Shown piece after piece: positions 7,872-17,010 of a stretch of 64,000 nucleotides of DNA. A program made the position numbers and the translations under genes. Below the pieces are notes generated by a model. The model saw only the letters and a list, made by a program, of their open reading frames with translations. It was not told the origin of the DNA and searched no databases. The first letter of the stretch is position 1. Every line of letters begins with the position of its first letter. The stretch lies in assembly GCA_947487165.1 (NCBI GenBank), contig CANKWX010000013.1, positions 1-64,000 on the forward strand, in the 5' to 3' direction. This DNA is from Burkholderiales bacterium (GTDB lineage: Bacteria; Pseudomonadota; Gammaproteobacteria; Burkholderiales; Burkholderiaceae_E).

Positions 7872-10715
7872 TCAACCCGCCGCGGATTCGTTTTTCAGCA
7901 GATGCAACTGGCGCAGTTGCGGCAAGGTGTCCAGGAATTCTTTGAGCTGACTCAGCGGCAAGGGCTCGCTGATGAACGTTCCCTGCATGTTCTCGCAGTC
8001 GAAGGACCGCAGCGCCTTCATTTCTGCTGCGGTCTCGACGCCTTCGGCCATGGCTTCCAGTCCGAGCTTGCCGGCGAGTGTCGTGATCGCCTGGATGATG
8101 GCGGCATTACCCCGGTCTTCCGGCAGACCGCGAATGAAGGTCCGGTCGATCTTCAGACCGTTGACCGGAAGGTTTTTCAGATACGACAGCGATGCGTAGC
8201 CGGTCCCGAAATTGTCGATGATCACCTTGATGCCCAGGCGTCTGAGTTCGGTCAGCAGCGCGATCGTCTTGTCGCTGTTGTCGATGAGTGCGTTCTCGGT
8301 CAGCTCGATGCGCAGCAGGCTGGTCGGAAAATGGCGCTCGGCGAGCATGCTGTTGAGCTGCGCCAGAAAGCCGTCCTCGGCGAGCTGGCGGGGAGAGATG
8401 TTGACCGAGATCGAGACGTCCTCATAGCGGTCGAGGCCGATTTCCACGCGGTCGTCGAGGGCGCGACGGATCGCCCAGATGCCGATTTCACGCATCGTGT
8501 TGCTCTGCTCGATGGCGGGCAGAAAGCGCTCCGGCAGCATCAGTCCGCGAGTCGGATGCCGCCAGCGCATCAATCCCTCGACACCGACCAGCCGACGTTC
8601 GCCGACCGCCAGCACCGGCTGGTAGTAGAGGTCGATTTCGCCGCGCTGCAGCGCCAGTGGAAACTCCGCGCTCAACTGGAGCTGGTCGCTTCTTTCGTCC
8701 GAGAGGTCGCCGATAAAGAAGCGCACATTGTTGCGGCCCTCCGACTTCACCTGATACATCGCCGTGTCGGCGCATTTGATCAGCAGTTGCGCTTCGGTCC
8801 CGTCGTCGGGCGATACCGCCACGCCGATCGAGGCCGACAGGAAATAGGCGCGGTTCATCAGCACGAAGGGCCGCTCGATCGCGGCCAGCACTTTGCGCGC
8901 GATCTGCTCGATCTGGGCGCGATCGCGCAGCTCCGGCAAAAGAAGAATGAATTCGTCGCCGCCCATTCGACCCGGGATGTCGGTACGCCGGATCGACTCT
9001 CGCAGTCGCTTGGCAACGTCGATCAGCACCTGGTCGCCGACCGAGTGCCCGAGCGTGTCGTTGATCAGCTTGTAGCGGTCGAGGTCGACATAAAGCACCG
9101 CGGCCGGATGACCCGCCCGAAGCAGGTCTTCCAGCTGATGTGTCAGATAAACCCGGTTGGGCAGGCCGGTCAGGGAATCGTGCAGCGACGCGTGCATCAG
9201 CCGCTGCTCGGCGTTCTTGCGCTGCAGGTACAGCGACATGGTTCGCGACAGGATTTCGGCCAGCTGCATCAACAGGCGACCGGCCTGAAATCCGGTCGGG
9301 CCGAAAAACAGCATGGCTGACAGCACGTTGTTTCGCTCGTCCAGAATTGGCGCGATGAAGGCGGCCTGTTGCCCCAGCTCGTCGGTGTTGTAGCGCACGA
9401 CAAAGCCTGGCTCGTCCGACAGATCGGGCAGCCAGACCGCTTCGCCGGTCGACCATGCCCGGCCTTCCACGCTGTCGTGCGGCACCGGAAGCTGGGCCGG
9501 CAGGCTAGAGAGCATTTTGAGGATGGCCGGATTCCCCCAGCGCTCCCGAACCGTGATGGCTCGTGTGCCCGGGATCTGGACCAGGTGAGTGCCACCCGAC
9601 CAGCCCATCAGGCCGCAGACCGCGATGATCAGCGCCACGAAGACCCGGTCGGTCTCGGTTTCTTCCCGCATGATCGAGGCCATCTCGCCTTCGACCTGCA
9701 GCAGCAACTGCTGGTAGTACTCTTTGGTGATCGCCCGACCGACCCCGCGATAACCCTGAAACTTGCCGTTTTCGTCGAAGACCGGGCGTCCGCTCAAGGT
9801 CACGTGATGCACCTGTCGGGTCGGATCAAGCAGGCTGAATTCGAAACCGTCGAACGGGCGCTTGGCGTTCAGATCATTGCGGTGCCGGCCCCAGTCGGCT
9901 TTCGGAAAATCGATCGGTGCCAGCTCCCAGTGGTGCTTGCCCAAGCCTGCCTTGATCCAGTCGCCCCCGAGCGCGGCTGCCGCGCTGTCCGACAGAAAGC
10001 TCAAGCGCTGCCCCAGATCAGTCTCCCAGACCCAGTCGGCCGACAGTTGCGTCAGATCGCGAAACTTCGATTCACTCGCTGCCAGCATGCGGGCCATGTT
10101 TCGCATCGCCGAGACATCCTGGACGATGCCTGACAGTCGAAGGGTCGCGCCGCTCTCGTCATTTTCGGTCAGGGCGACACTGCGTACCCAGATCGTCTCG
10201 CCCTCGGGTTTGAAATAGCGGTATTCGATTCTGATCTCACGGGCGCTCTTGATCGCTCGCCGATGCGCGGTTTGCCACCGCTCCTGATCATCGGGGTGAA
10301 TGCTGGACAGAAAGGTGCGCGGGCTCGGCGGCGGTGCCGACTGATCGGCGCCGAAGAGGCGATAGGCGCCTTCGCTCCAGATGAATTTCTCAGCCTCGAC
10401 TTCATAGGACCATGTGCCCAGGAGTGCGAGTCCTTCGGCGACGTGGGTCGGCGTGACCGGTTCGGCGGGCCGCACACTCGCCTCAACCGTTGGCGCGGGC
10501 TTGCTGCCCGGGCGAATCAGCAGATACGCAAGAATCCCGACGGTGAGCAGTCCGAAGATCACTGCGGTCGTGATCGCAGCGGGACTTTTCCCCGACAGGA
10601 TCAGACCGACCGCGGCCGCGGCCAGTGCCACGCCGGCCGATGCTGTCAGCAGCAGCCAGCCCTCGCGTTGCGACCGAACGCGTGCGTACAATGATCTGAA
10701 TGCGTCACGCTTCAA
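7872..10715 (-). CDS. Membrane PAS-PAS-GAF-GGDEF-EAL c-di-GMP protein
   Basis: A 947-residue signalling protein. Two membrane helices (about 20-40 and 48-67) are followed by PAS-like segments (about 95-200 and 215-330), a GAF-like region (about 345-495), GGDEF (about 505-665) and EAL (about 680-930). The cyclase site is intact (GGDEF at 585-589) and an inhibitory RxxD site (R576-D579) sits five residues before it. In the EAL domain, E713, N772, E807, K855 and E891 are kept, but the signature reads EGL and the usual DDFGTG reads D834-N835-FGTG. Diguanylate cyclase activity is therefore likely and phosphodiesterase activity doubtful. The start is TTG with an AGGTG Shine-Dalgarno; no closer ATG fits. 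Confidence 0.88.
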   Translation of the reverse strand: MKRDAFRSLYARVRSQREGWLLLTASAGVALAAAAVGLILSGKSPAAITTAVIFGLLTVGILAYLLIRPGSKPAPTVEASVRPAEPVTPTHVAEGLALLGTWSYEVEAEKFIWSEGAYRLFGADQSAPPPSPRTFLSSIHPDDQERWQTAHRRAIKSAREIRIEYRYFKPEGETIWVRSVALTENDESGATLRLSGIVQDVSAMRNMARMLAASESKFRDLTQLSADWVWETDLGQRLSFLSDSAAAALGGDWIKAGLGKHHWELAPIDFPKADWGRHRNDLNAKRPFDGFEFSLLDPTRQVHHVTLSGRPVFDENGKFQGYRGVGRAITKEYYQQLLLQVEGEMASIMREETETDRVFVALIIAVCGLMGWSGGTHLVQIPGTRAITVRERWGNPAILKMLSSLPAQLPVPHDSVEGRAWSTGEAVWLPDLSDEPGFVVRYNTDELGQQAAFIAPILDERNNVLSAMLFFGPTGFQAGRLLMQLAEILSRTMSLYLQRKNAEQRLMHASLHDSLTGLPNRVYLTHQLEDLLRAGHPAAVLYVDLDRYKLINDTLGHSVGDQVLIDVAKRLRESIRRTDIPGRMGGDEFILLLPELRDRAQIEQIARKVLAAIERPFVLMNRAYFLSASIGVAVSPDDGTEAQLLIKCADTAMYQVKSEGRNNVRFFIGDLSDERSDQLQLSAEFPLALQRGEIDLYYQPVLAVGERRLVGVEGLMRWRHPTRGLMLPERFLPAIEQSNTMREIGIWAIRRALDDRVEIGLDRYEDVSISVNISPRQLAEDGFLAQLNSMLAERHFPTSLLRIELTENALIDNSDKTIALLTELRRLGIKVIIDNFGTGYASLSYLKNLPVNGLKIDRTFIRGLPEDRGNAAIIQAITTLAGKLGLEAMAEGVETAAEMKALRSFDCENMQGTFISEPLPLSQLKEFLDTLPQLRQLHLLKNESAAG

Positions 10716-10753
10716 CTGATGATCACCTGCTCGCGCCGGCGCTCCTTCCCTTC

Positions 10754-11374
10754 ATGAGTCAAGACTCTTCCCTCGACAAGCTTGCACCGGCTGCTGCGAC
10801 GGGATCGCATCTGCCGGTCCGACGCCACCACGCCGGTCTGCCCCCGCCATCGGCCTGGGTGATGAAATGGCTCCCCTTCATCAGGGCTGGTGGCCGAGTT
10901 CTCGACTACGCCAGCGGGTCCGGGCGACATGCCCGCATGGCTCAGGCAGCCGGCCATGCCGTGCTTGCCGTCGATCGGGACCCAGACGCGCTGACCTCAA
11001 TGCAGGGTACTGGGATCGAAACTTGGCTGATAGATCTGGAGCATGGGCGGTTGCCCTTTGGAGCCGAGCGGTTCGACGCGATCCTTTGCACCAACTATCT
11101 GTTTCGATCGCGACTCGACCTGATGGTTTCGTGGCTGTCGCCCGGCGGTCTGCTGATCTACGAGACCTTCGCGCTCGGCAATGCGCGCTATGGCCGACCC
11201 GCCAATCCGGACTTTCTCCTCAAGCCGGGCGAACTGGCTGAGCTGGCCATCCGTGCCGGTTTGCATCTGCTGGCGTATGAAGACGGTTACCTTCCGACAC
11301 CGCGCCCCGCTCGCGTGCAGCGTATGGTTGCACTCGCCCCCCCCTTCGACCTTGAGCGATTCCCGTTGGGCTGA
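10754..11374 (+). CDS. Class I SAM-dependent methyltransferase
   Basis: A 206-residue Rossmann methyltransferase. Motif I is VLDYASGSGRHAR with the acidic motif II in AVDRDPDAL; FDAILCTNYLFR and LLIYETFALGNARYG fit motifs IV-VI of the TehB-like group. The substrate is unknown. I chose the ATG at MSQDSSLDK; the upstream in-frame ATG would overlap the divergent GGDEF-EAL start. It lies 57 bases before dapA. Confidence 0.85.
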   Translation: MSQDSSLDKLAPAAATGSHLPVRRHHAGLPPPSAWVMKWLPFIRAGGRVLDYASGSGRHARMAQAAGHAVLAVDRDPDALTSMQGTGIETWLIDLEHGRLPFGAERFDAILCTNYLFRSRLDLMVSWLSPGGLLIYETFALGNARYGRPANPDFLLKPGELAELAIRAGLHLLAYEDGYLPTPRPARVQRMVALAPPFDLERFPLG

Positions 11375-11431
11375 GGTTTTTAACCGACTCCCTGAGCTAG
11401 AATTCCCTCTTTTCCTGCAGGCACCGTCATC

Positions 11432-12310
11432 ATGATCAAAGGCAGCATCGTGGCAATCGTCACGCCGATGCACGAAGATGGCAGTCTCGATCTGCCCCGT
11501 TATCGGCAACTGATCGACTGGCATGTTGCAAGCGGCACTGCGGCGATCGTCGCGGTTGGCACGACCGGCGAGTCACCGACCGTCGATGTCGATGAACACG
11601 CCACCCTCATTCAGGTCGCAGTCGAACATGCCGCCGCAAGGGTGCCAGTTATTGCCGGTACGGGCGGCAACTCTACCCGCGAGGCGATCGACCTCACCCG
11701 CCATGCCGCGCAAGTCGGTGCGAGTGCCTCGCTGCAGGTCGTGCCCTACTACAACAAACCTGGTCAGGAAGGCCTTTATCGCCATTTTCGGGCAGTTGCC
11801 GAGTCTGGTTCGCTGCCTGTCATTCTTTACAACGTTCCCGGCCGCACAGTTGCCGATCTGTCCAACGACACCGTCGTGCGCCTTGCGCAGGTTCCCGGGA
11901 TCATCGGCCTCAAGGACGCGACCGGCGACATGCCTCGCGCCACTGATCTGCTCGACCGTCTGCCCGAGTCATTTGCGCTCTACAGCGGTAACGATGATTC
12001 TGCGCTCGCACTGATGGCGCTTGGCGGGCACGGTGTCATCTCGGTCACTGCCAACGTCGCGCCGGCTCAGATGGCGGCGATGTGCGCAGCGGCGCTCGCC
12101 GGTGACATCGTCGGCGCCCGTGCACTCAATCGGAAGTTGCTGGCACTGCATTTCAAGCTCTTTGTCGAAGCCAATCCGGGCCCGGTCAAGTGGGCGCTTG
12201 AGCAGATGGGACGGATCGAAGGAGGCATCCGCCTGCCGATGACGCCGCTCGAGGCCCGCAACAGTGAGCAGGTGATGCTGGCATTGCGCCAGTGCGGAGT
12301 GCTGGCATGA
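11432..12310 (+). CDS. dapA: 4-hydroxy-tetrahydrodipicolinate synthase
   Basis: DapA condenses pyruvate with aspartate semialdehyde in lysine/diaminopimelate synthesis. The 292-residue TIM barrel starts [13 protein letters not shown] and contains GTTGESPTV, the catalytic tyrosine in ILYNVPGRT and the Schiff-base lysine in IGLKDATGD. Length and motifs are standard. The stop overlaps the bamC start (ATGA); dapA-bamC linkage is common in proteobacteria. The cytosolic product works in the same pathway as lysC later in the window. Confidence 0.97.
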   Translation: MIKGSIVAIVTPMHEDGSLDLPRYRQLIDWHVASGTAAIVAVGTTGESPTVDVDEHATLIQVAVEHAAARVPVIAGTGGNSTREAIDLTRHAAQVGASASLQVVPYYNKPGQEGLYRHFRAVAESGSLPVILYNVPGRTVADLSNDTVVRLAQVPGIIGLKDATGDMPRATDLLDRLPESFALYSGNDDSALALMALGGHGVISVTANVAPAQMAAMCAAALAGDIVGARALNRKLLALHFKLFVEANPGPVKWALEQMGRIEGGIRLPMTPLEARNSEQVMLALRQCGVLA

Positions 12311-13476
12311 TCCGCGGTGGTTTTCTGGTGGTGTTTTTGCGTCGTGTGCTGTCCGTCGCGGTACCGATTGCAGTGCTTGCCGGGTGTTCTGCCATCTCCG
12401 ACTCCCTGCGCAGCGCGTCGAGCATTGATTACAAGTCGGCGTCCAAAGGGCCCAACCTCGAAGTGCCTCCCGATCTGGTGACACCGAAGGCGGATAACGC
12501 TTTTTCTGTGCCGGCCGGGCCGTCTGCCGGAACGACCTATTCCGCCTACTCGCGCAGTCGAACGGCCGCCACCGATGGCGCCGGGGGCACCGGCGCCGGG
12601 GGCACTGAAGTGCTGCCACAGTCGGGTGCCGCCCGAATCGTCCGTGAGGGGAATCAGCGGTGGCTGGTGGTCGATCTGCCGCCAGCAAAAGTCTGGCCGG
12701 TTGTTCGAGACTTCTGGCTCGAGTCCGGGTTTGCGCTGATGCTGGATAACCCGCAGGCGGGAATCATGGAGACCGACTGGAAAGAGCAGCGACCGCCGAC
12801 CGACTCATGGCTGCGAAACAAGCTTTCCAGCGTTTTGGGCAGTGCCTATTCCACCGGCATCCGGGAGAAGTTTCGCGCCCGCCTCGAGGTGGCTGGTAAC
12901 GGCACTGATGTGTTCGTCTCCCAGCGAGGCATGACCGAAAAACTGGTCGGTGTTCAGGCCGACTCGACCTTGTGGACGATGAATCCACCCAGTCCCGAGA
13001 TCGAGGCCGAGTATCTTCAGCGCCTGGCGCTGAAGTTCCTGCCTGAGCAGGTCAAGGCGAAAGACGCGGCTGCACTCGAGACGGTCGTTCTGCCCAGTAG
13101 GTCCAAACTGGTTGATGTTGACGGCCGCAGCTTCGTGCAACTGCCCGACACCTTCGACCGGTCCTGGCGCCAAGTGGGGCTTGCGCTCGATCGCAGTGGG
13201 TTCACCGTCGAAGATCGTGACCGATCGAATGGTATCTACTACATCCGCTATGTCGATACCAACGAGGCCGACAATCAACCGGGCCTGTTCGATCGAGTCT
13301 TCGGGACGGGTGCCAAAAGAAATCTCGCGGGCAAAAAGTTTCGCGTCACAGTCAATGCAGATTCGGCCGGCTCGCGAGTCGGTGTGCTCGATGACAACGG
13401 CGCGTTGCCGGCCACCGACACCGACAAACGCCTTGCCAAGCAGATCGTCACCGTATTGAACGACCAGCTGCGCTGA
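12307..13476 (+). CDS. bamC: Outer-membrane assembly lipoprotein BamC
   Basis: BamC is a lipoprotein of the beta-barrel assembly machinery. The 389-residue product has a signal sequence ending in a lipobox (IAVLAGC, cysteine near residue 26), a Gly-rich flexible segment, and two helix-grip domains. The first contains [19 protein letters not shown] and the second [21 protein letters not shown]. It starts at the ATG that overlaps the dapA stop by four bases, so the two are probably translationally coupled. Confidence 0.93.
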   Translation: MIRGGFLVVFLRRVLSVAVPIAVLAGCSAISDSLRSASSIDYKSASKGPNLEVPPDLVTPKADNAFSVPAGPSAGTTYSAYSRSRTAATDGAGGTGAGGTEVLPQSGAARIVREGNQRWLVVDLPPAKVWPVVRDFWLESGFALMLDNPQAGIMETDWKEQRPPTDSWLRNKLSSVLGSAYSTGIREKFRARLEVAGNGTDVFVSQRGMTEKLVGVQADSTLWTMNPPSPEIEAEYLQRLALKFLPEQVKAKDAAALETVVLPSRSKLVDVDGRSFVQLPDTFDRSWRQVGLALDRSGFTVEDRDRSNGIYYIRYVDTNEADNQPGLFDRVFGTGAKRNLAGKKFRVTVNADSAGSRVGVLDDNGALPATDTDKRLAKQIVTVLNDQLR

Positions 13477-13490
13477 CGGCGGGGCTGGTT

Positions 13491-14273
13491 GTGCGATTTG
13501 CAAGCCTTGGCAGCGGCAGCGAAGGCAATGCCCTCCTGGTCGAGTCAGGCGACTCGGCTGCAGGATCGGCGTTCAAGGTAATGATCGATTGCGGATTCGG
13601 CTTGCGCGAGGCTAGGCGAAGGCTGGAGCGATTAGGATGCGAGCCGGGGGATATCGGCGCGATTCTGGTCACGCATGAGCACAGTGATCATGTTGGCGGT
13701 GTGTTCCGGCTGGCCCGGGCACATCGGATTCCGGTCTATCTCACCAGTGGCACCTTGCGAGCCAGCCCGCAGGCGGCGGGAGCCGAAGACCTGGTGAAGG
13801 TGATCGATTCCCATCAGGCCTTCGATCTGCCCGGGCTGCGTGTGGAGCCCTTTCCGGTGCCTCACGATGCCAGTGAACCGGTTCAATATGTCATCGACGA
13901 TGGCCAGTCTCGCCTGGGTGTTCTGACCGATATCGGACATCCGACGGCCCATCTGCCCAAGGTGCTGTCACGCCTGACAGCCTTGGTGCTCGAGACCAAT
14001 CACGACGCACAGATGCTGTCGGTCTGCAACTACCCGCCGTCGCTCAAGCGGCGCATATCGGGTCGCTACGGGCATCTCGAGAACAGCGAATCTGCCGCGA
14101 TCCTGGCTGGACTGGATTGCTCGGAACTAAGACAGGTGGTGGCCGCGCACCTGAGTCGACAGAACAACACGCCGCACCTGGCGCGCTGCGCGCTTGCCTC
14201 CACTCTGGGATGGGAATCCGACCGGATTCACGTTGCGGACCAGGATGACGGGCTGTGCTGGCTGGACGGTTGA
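13491..14273 (+). CDS. MBL-fold metallo-hydrolase (YycJ/WalJ-like)
   Basis: A 260-residue metallo-beta-lactamase-fold protein. The metal-binding signature THEHSDHVGG is present, with further ligands in FPVPHDASEP, TDIGH and a terminal HLSRQNN segment. The start MRFASLGSGSEGNALLV is the classic YycJ-type N-terminus. Family members are proposed exonucleases or regulators; the role here is not shown. It uses GTG, 14 bases after bamC, so it may be the third gene of the dapA-bamC operon. Confidence 0.9.
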   Translation: MRFASLGSGSEGNALLVESGDSAAGSAFKVMIDCGFGLREARRRLERLGCEPGDIGAILVTHEHSDHVGGVFRLARAHRIPVYLTSGTLRASPQAAGAEDLVKVIDSHQAFDLPGLRVEPFPVPHDASEPVQYVIDDGQSRLGVLTDIGHPTAHLPKVLSRLTALVLETNHDAQMLSVCNYPPSLKRRISGRYGHLENSESAAILAGLDCSELRQVVAAHLSRQNNTPHLARCALASTLGWESDRIHVADQDDGLCWLDG

Positions 14274-14282
14274 AACGCTTTT

Positions 14283-14308
14283 GCGGATGCCCGTGACCGG
14301 GCATCCGC
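14283..14308. terminator. Perfect 10-bp hairpin between convergent genes
   Basis: GCGGATGCCC and GGGCATCCGC form an uninterrupted 10-bp stem with the loop GTGACC. It sits between the metallo-hydrolase stop and the stop of the convergent lipoprotein gene. No U-tract follows on either strand (a T-run precedes it on the plus strand), so it is a structured gene end rather than a textbook intrinsic terminator. Confidence 0.5.
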
Positions 14309-14328
14309 CTGATTGGTCAATGACCGGA

Positions 14329-14724
14329 TCAGGGCTTCTTCATCGCGTCAGCTGCGGTCTTGGCGGCTTCGGCAGCAGCCTTGTTGGCGGCTTCTTTCGC
14401 GGCATCAGCGACGGCCGATGCTGCGGTGCTTGCAGCGCCTGCGGCAGCCGCCGCGGCGTCTTTACCCGCGTCCTTGGCAGCGTCCTTGGCAGCTTCAGTC
14501 ACGGCAGTTGCAGCCGAACCGGCAGCCGCAGCGGCATCTTTGGCGGCATCGACTGCCTTGTCAGCAGCTTCTTTGGCGGCCTCGACTGCGGCAGCCGGTG
14601 CGGGAGCGGCAACCGGTGCGGCAGCAGGTACCGGTGCAGAGACCGGTGCCGGCGCTTCTTCTTTCTTGCCGCAAGCAGCGAGCGAGACGACGATCAGGGA
14701 GGCGATAAGCAGTGATTTGGACAT
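14329..14724 (-). CDS. Ala/Lys-rich small lipoprotein
   Basis: A 131-residue predicted lipoprotein. It begins MSKSLLIASLIVVSLAACGK, with a lipobox cysteine at residue 18, then a Pro/Ala segment and a long low-complexity helix built from AAKDAA, AAKEAA and AAEAAK-like units. This amphipathic Ala/Lys repeat resembles LEA-like or apolipoprotein-like helices found in many proteobacterial lipoproteins. No enzymatic motif is seen. The coding strand is decided by the signal peptide and lipobox; the long opposite-strand frames are a by-product of the repeat. The hairpin at its 3' end fits a gene end. Confidence 0.8.
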   Translation of the reverse strand: MSKSLLIASLIVVSLAACGKKEEAPAPVSAPVPAAAPVAAPAPAAAVEAAKEAADKAVDAAKDAAAAAGSAATAVTEAAKDAAKDAGKDAAAAAAGAASTAASAVADAAKEAANKAAAEAAKTAADAMKKP

Positions 14725-14898
14725 GGTGGATCCTTAGTTGGCAAAGCATGAGAAGAATGGCGTTCGCCGCAATTTCATCACTCGGGCAATGATGAGAAGC
14801 GGCTTTCGCCCCGGCTAAGCCGAGGACAGCCTTCGATTCTATCAAAAGCCATCAGATGAAGCATTTGCCGGTCCCTATGGCGATCCGAATTCCCGGCA

Positions 14899-15381
14899 TC
14901 AGAGCCCCAGCGTTGTGGGACCAAGACAGTCGGTGCTCTCTTGCCATAAGGTGTCATAGCGATTGGCGACTGGTTCGACCTCGGCAGGCATGCCAAGTGT
15001 CAGCCTTCCCCGAAAGAAGTCGTGATGGGCTCGTCGCAGAAGATGGCTGCGATCGGCGATCAGCACGCTTTCGCCTCGATAGAATTCAGCCGGAATCTGT
15101 CGGCACGCGATGGCGGCCAGATGCCGCTGACGCAACTGAGCAAACCGTGGTGCGTGTCGCTCGACCCAGTCGGGTTCGGCCACCAGCACCCGAAGTCGCG
15201 CGCGCGGCTCGCCCTGCAGGAAAGCAGCCAGCCGCTGGCTGCCTTCAAGGGTCTCGAAGGGCCAGTCGCGGAAATCGCGGTCGGCAATCATGATGTCGAG
15301 ACGGCTCGCTGCGACCGCCGTCAGAATCGCTTCGGTAAAAGCCCCGCGGCTGCTGAACAGGATTGAGCCTTGCGGATCCAT
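14899..15381 (-). CDS. Conserved hypothetical protein downstream of the oxygenase gene
   Basis: A 160-residue protein I do not recognise with confidence. It reads like a compact alpha/beta domain: ILFSSRGAFTEAILTAVAAS, then LDIMIADRDFRDWPFETLEG, LRVLVAEPDWVERHAPRF and SVLIADRSHLLRRAHHDFF. Repeated LDIMIAD / LRVLVAE strands and a late H-x-x-x-x-x-x-D region vaguely suggest a phospholipase-D-like or recombinase-like fold, but there is no full HKD motif. The start ATG is two bases after the stop of the upstream RoxA-like gene, so the two form an operon and this protein may be linked to oxygenase function or only cotranscribed. Confidence 0.72.
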   Translation of the reverse strand: MDPQGSILFSSRGAFTEAILTAVAASRLDIMIADRDFRDWPFETLEGSQRLAAFLQGEPRARLRVLVAEPDWVERHAPRFAQLRQRHLAAIACRQIPAEFYRGESVLIADRSHLLRRAHHDFFRGRLTLGMPAEVEPVANRYDTLWQESTDCLGPTTLGL

Positions 15382-15383
15382 GG

Positions 15384-16526
15384 TTAGCCTCGCTGTGTGC
15401 CGATCAGCAGCCAGCCCGCCTCGTGCCAGCCATGCAGCAATCCAGCCAATGACGCATGCGCGAGCGCTGCGCTGAGATCGGCCGGTGACAGCAGGCGCAG
15501 GTCGGCGAGTCGCCTGACCCAGCGCCTGATGCCTGCAGGCGGATCGATACACTCGCCGTTGATGAAGAGCCGCCTGCCGCGCCAGGCCATGCGCGTGCAC
15601 CGATCGAGCCTAAGGCCGTGTGTGGCGGCTGCCCTGGCGAAGGCCGCGCCGGACAAGGGGCGCTCAGGCCCTTCAAACCACACGCTTGGCGCAGGCTCGG
15701 TCAGATAGCAGCCAATGAAACGGTCGATCTCGGCAGTCGTCGGTCGCCATGCCCTGGCCCAGGTCTGCATCTGCCCGACCAGATCGGCGGGCAACTCGCC
15801 GGGGCGCTGTGTTGCGACGCGGCCGCGGTCGGAAAATCGGGGATTGGATCCCGCTGGCGAATCGCTTGCTGCAGACAGGAACGCCGCCAGAAACTCGTGT
15901 CGCGACGGCGCGCGAAAGCCGATCGAAAACGTCATGCATTCGCCGTCGGCCACGCCTTCATGCCCCCAGCCAGGCGGCACATAAAGCATGTCGCCTGGCT
16001 CCAGCAGCCATGATTCGGTCGGCTCGAACTGCGCGAGCAGCTTCAGCGGTGCACCGCTCACCAGACGCTCGTCGCCCGGCGGCGATATCCGCCAGCGGCG
16101 TTTGCCTCGGGCCTGAAGCAGAAACACATCATAAGAGTCGACATGGGGGCCGACGCCGCCGCCGTCGGTGGCAAAGCTCACCATCAGATCGTCAAGGCGC
16201 GCGTCGGGCACGAATCGGAAGCGCTGCAAAAGGGCACTCATGGCGTCGTCGTGCCGGTCGACGCCATTGACCAGCAACGACCAGCCAGGCTTGCGGCGCG
16301 CCGGCAAACGCGCGATCGGGCCGCGCTGCAGGGCCCAGCGCCCATCGAAGGCACTGACCAGACGCGAGTCGACCTCGTCGCTGGCGGCCATCGCAAAGAG
16401 CTGAGCCGGATCGATCGGCGAGCTGAATTGCGGGAAGGCCTGGCGTGCCATGAAGGGACGGCGCTGCCAATGCCGCCGCATGAACTCGTCTACACTCAGT
16501 TCGCCAATCGAAGTCAGGATATCCAT
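15384..16526 (-). CDS. roxA: JmjC/cupin ribosomal-protein arginine hydroxylase (RoxA/YcfD type)
   Basis: A 380-residue 2-oxoglutarate/Fe(II) oxygenase of the YcfD family, which hydroxylates an arginine of ribosomal protein L16 in E. coli. The N-terminus DEFMRRHWQRRPFMARQAFP is the family signature (WQKRP-like). The iron triad is visible as H-x-D in GVGPHVDSYDVFLLQ and the distal histidine in YVPPGWGHEG. A winged-helix-like C-terminal part follows. I start at MDILTSIGEL; an ATG 30 bases upstream would overlap the divergent slyD region. It is divergent from slyD, with 13 bases between starts. Confidence 0.9.
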   Translation of the reverse strand: MDILTSIGELSVDEFMRRHWQRRPFMARQAFPQFSSPIDPAQLFAMAASDEVDSRLVSAFDGRWALQRGPIARLPARRKPGWSLLVNGVDRHDDAMSALLQRFRFVPDARLDDLMVSFATDGGGVGPHVDSYDVFLLQARGKRRWRISPPGDERLVSGAPLKLLAQFEPTESWLLEPGDMLYVPPGWGHEGVADGECMTFSIGFRAPSRHEFLAAFLSAASDSPAGSNPRFSDRGRVATQRPGELPADLVGQMQTWARAWRPTTAEIDRFIGCYLTEPAPSVWFEGPERPLSGAAFARAAATHGLRLDRCTRMAWRGRRLFINGECIDPPAGIRRWVRRLADLRLLSPADLSAALAHASLAGLLHGWHEAGWLLIGTQRG

Positions 16527-16539
16527 CGGGGTCGCGGGG

Positions 16540-17010
16540 ATGCAGATCGAAAACAATGTGTGGGTGACCGTGCGCTACAGGCTCTTCGACTCGCAGGGCG
16601 AGGCCATCGAAGAAGGTGAGCGCGAGGTGACCTATCTTCAGGGCGGTTATGGCTCGGTCTTCGAAAAAATCGAGACCGCGCTGCTCGGCAAGACGCTGGG
16701 CTACAGCACATCGCTCTATCTTGAGCCCGATGACACCTTCGGCGACTACAACGCCGAGTTGCTCAAGATGGCAGCCCGCGATGCGTTTCCGGACGCACTC
16801 GAACCTGGCATGACCTTCGAAAGCGTTCCCGGCGAACCGGCCGACGGCGAACTCTACACCGTCACCGACATCACCGACGAGGTCGTCATCCTCGATGGCA
16901 ATCATCCGCTGGCCGGCATGGCATTGCGATTCGATCTCGAGGTCGATGACCTTCGCGAGGCGACCAATGAAGAGGTGGCGGCCGAAATCGAGCGTCAGAA
17001 GCCCGGCTGA
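16540..17010 (+). CDS. slyD: FKBP-type peptidyl-prolyl isomerase, SlyD type
   Basis: A 156-residue cytosolic FKBP with the insert-in-flap (IF) architecture: FKBP halves around YLQGGYGSVFEKIETALLGK and NHPLAGMALRFDLEV, the latter being the canonical LAGxxLxFxVEV segment. A typical SlyD His-rich metal-binding tail is absent; the C-terminus is acidic and short. Start MQIENNVWVT has a GGGG stretch just upstream. The 3' end overlaps the convergent phosphoesterase by 16 bases. Confidence 0.9.
   Translation: MQIENNVWVTVRYRLFDSQGEAIEEGEREVTYLQGGYGSVFEKIETALLGKTLGYSTSLYLEPDDTFGDYNAELLKMAARDAFPDALEPGMTFESVPGEPADGELYTVTDITDEVVILDGNHPLAGMALRFDLEVDDLREATNEEVAAEIERQKPG

Noticed and set aside
7710-9320. 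A 536-codon plus-strand frame opposite the EAL and GGDEF domains
   Set aside because: The GGDEF/EAL protein on the minus strand has all its motifs; the plus frame is a shadow.
14360-14737. Ala/Ser-rich plus-strand frames opposite the lipoprotein
   Set aside because: They arise from GC-rich repeat codons read in reverse; only the minus strand has a signal peptide and lipobox.
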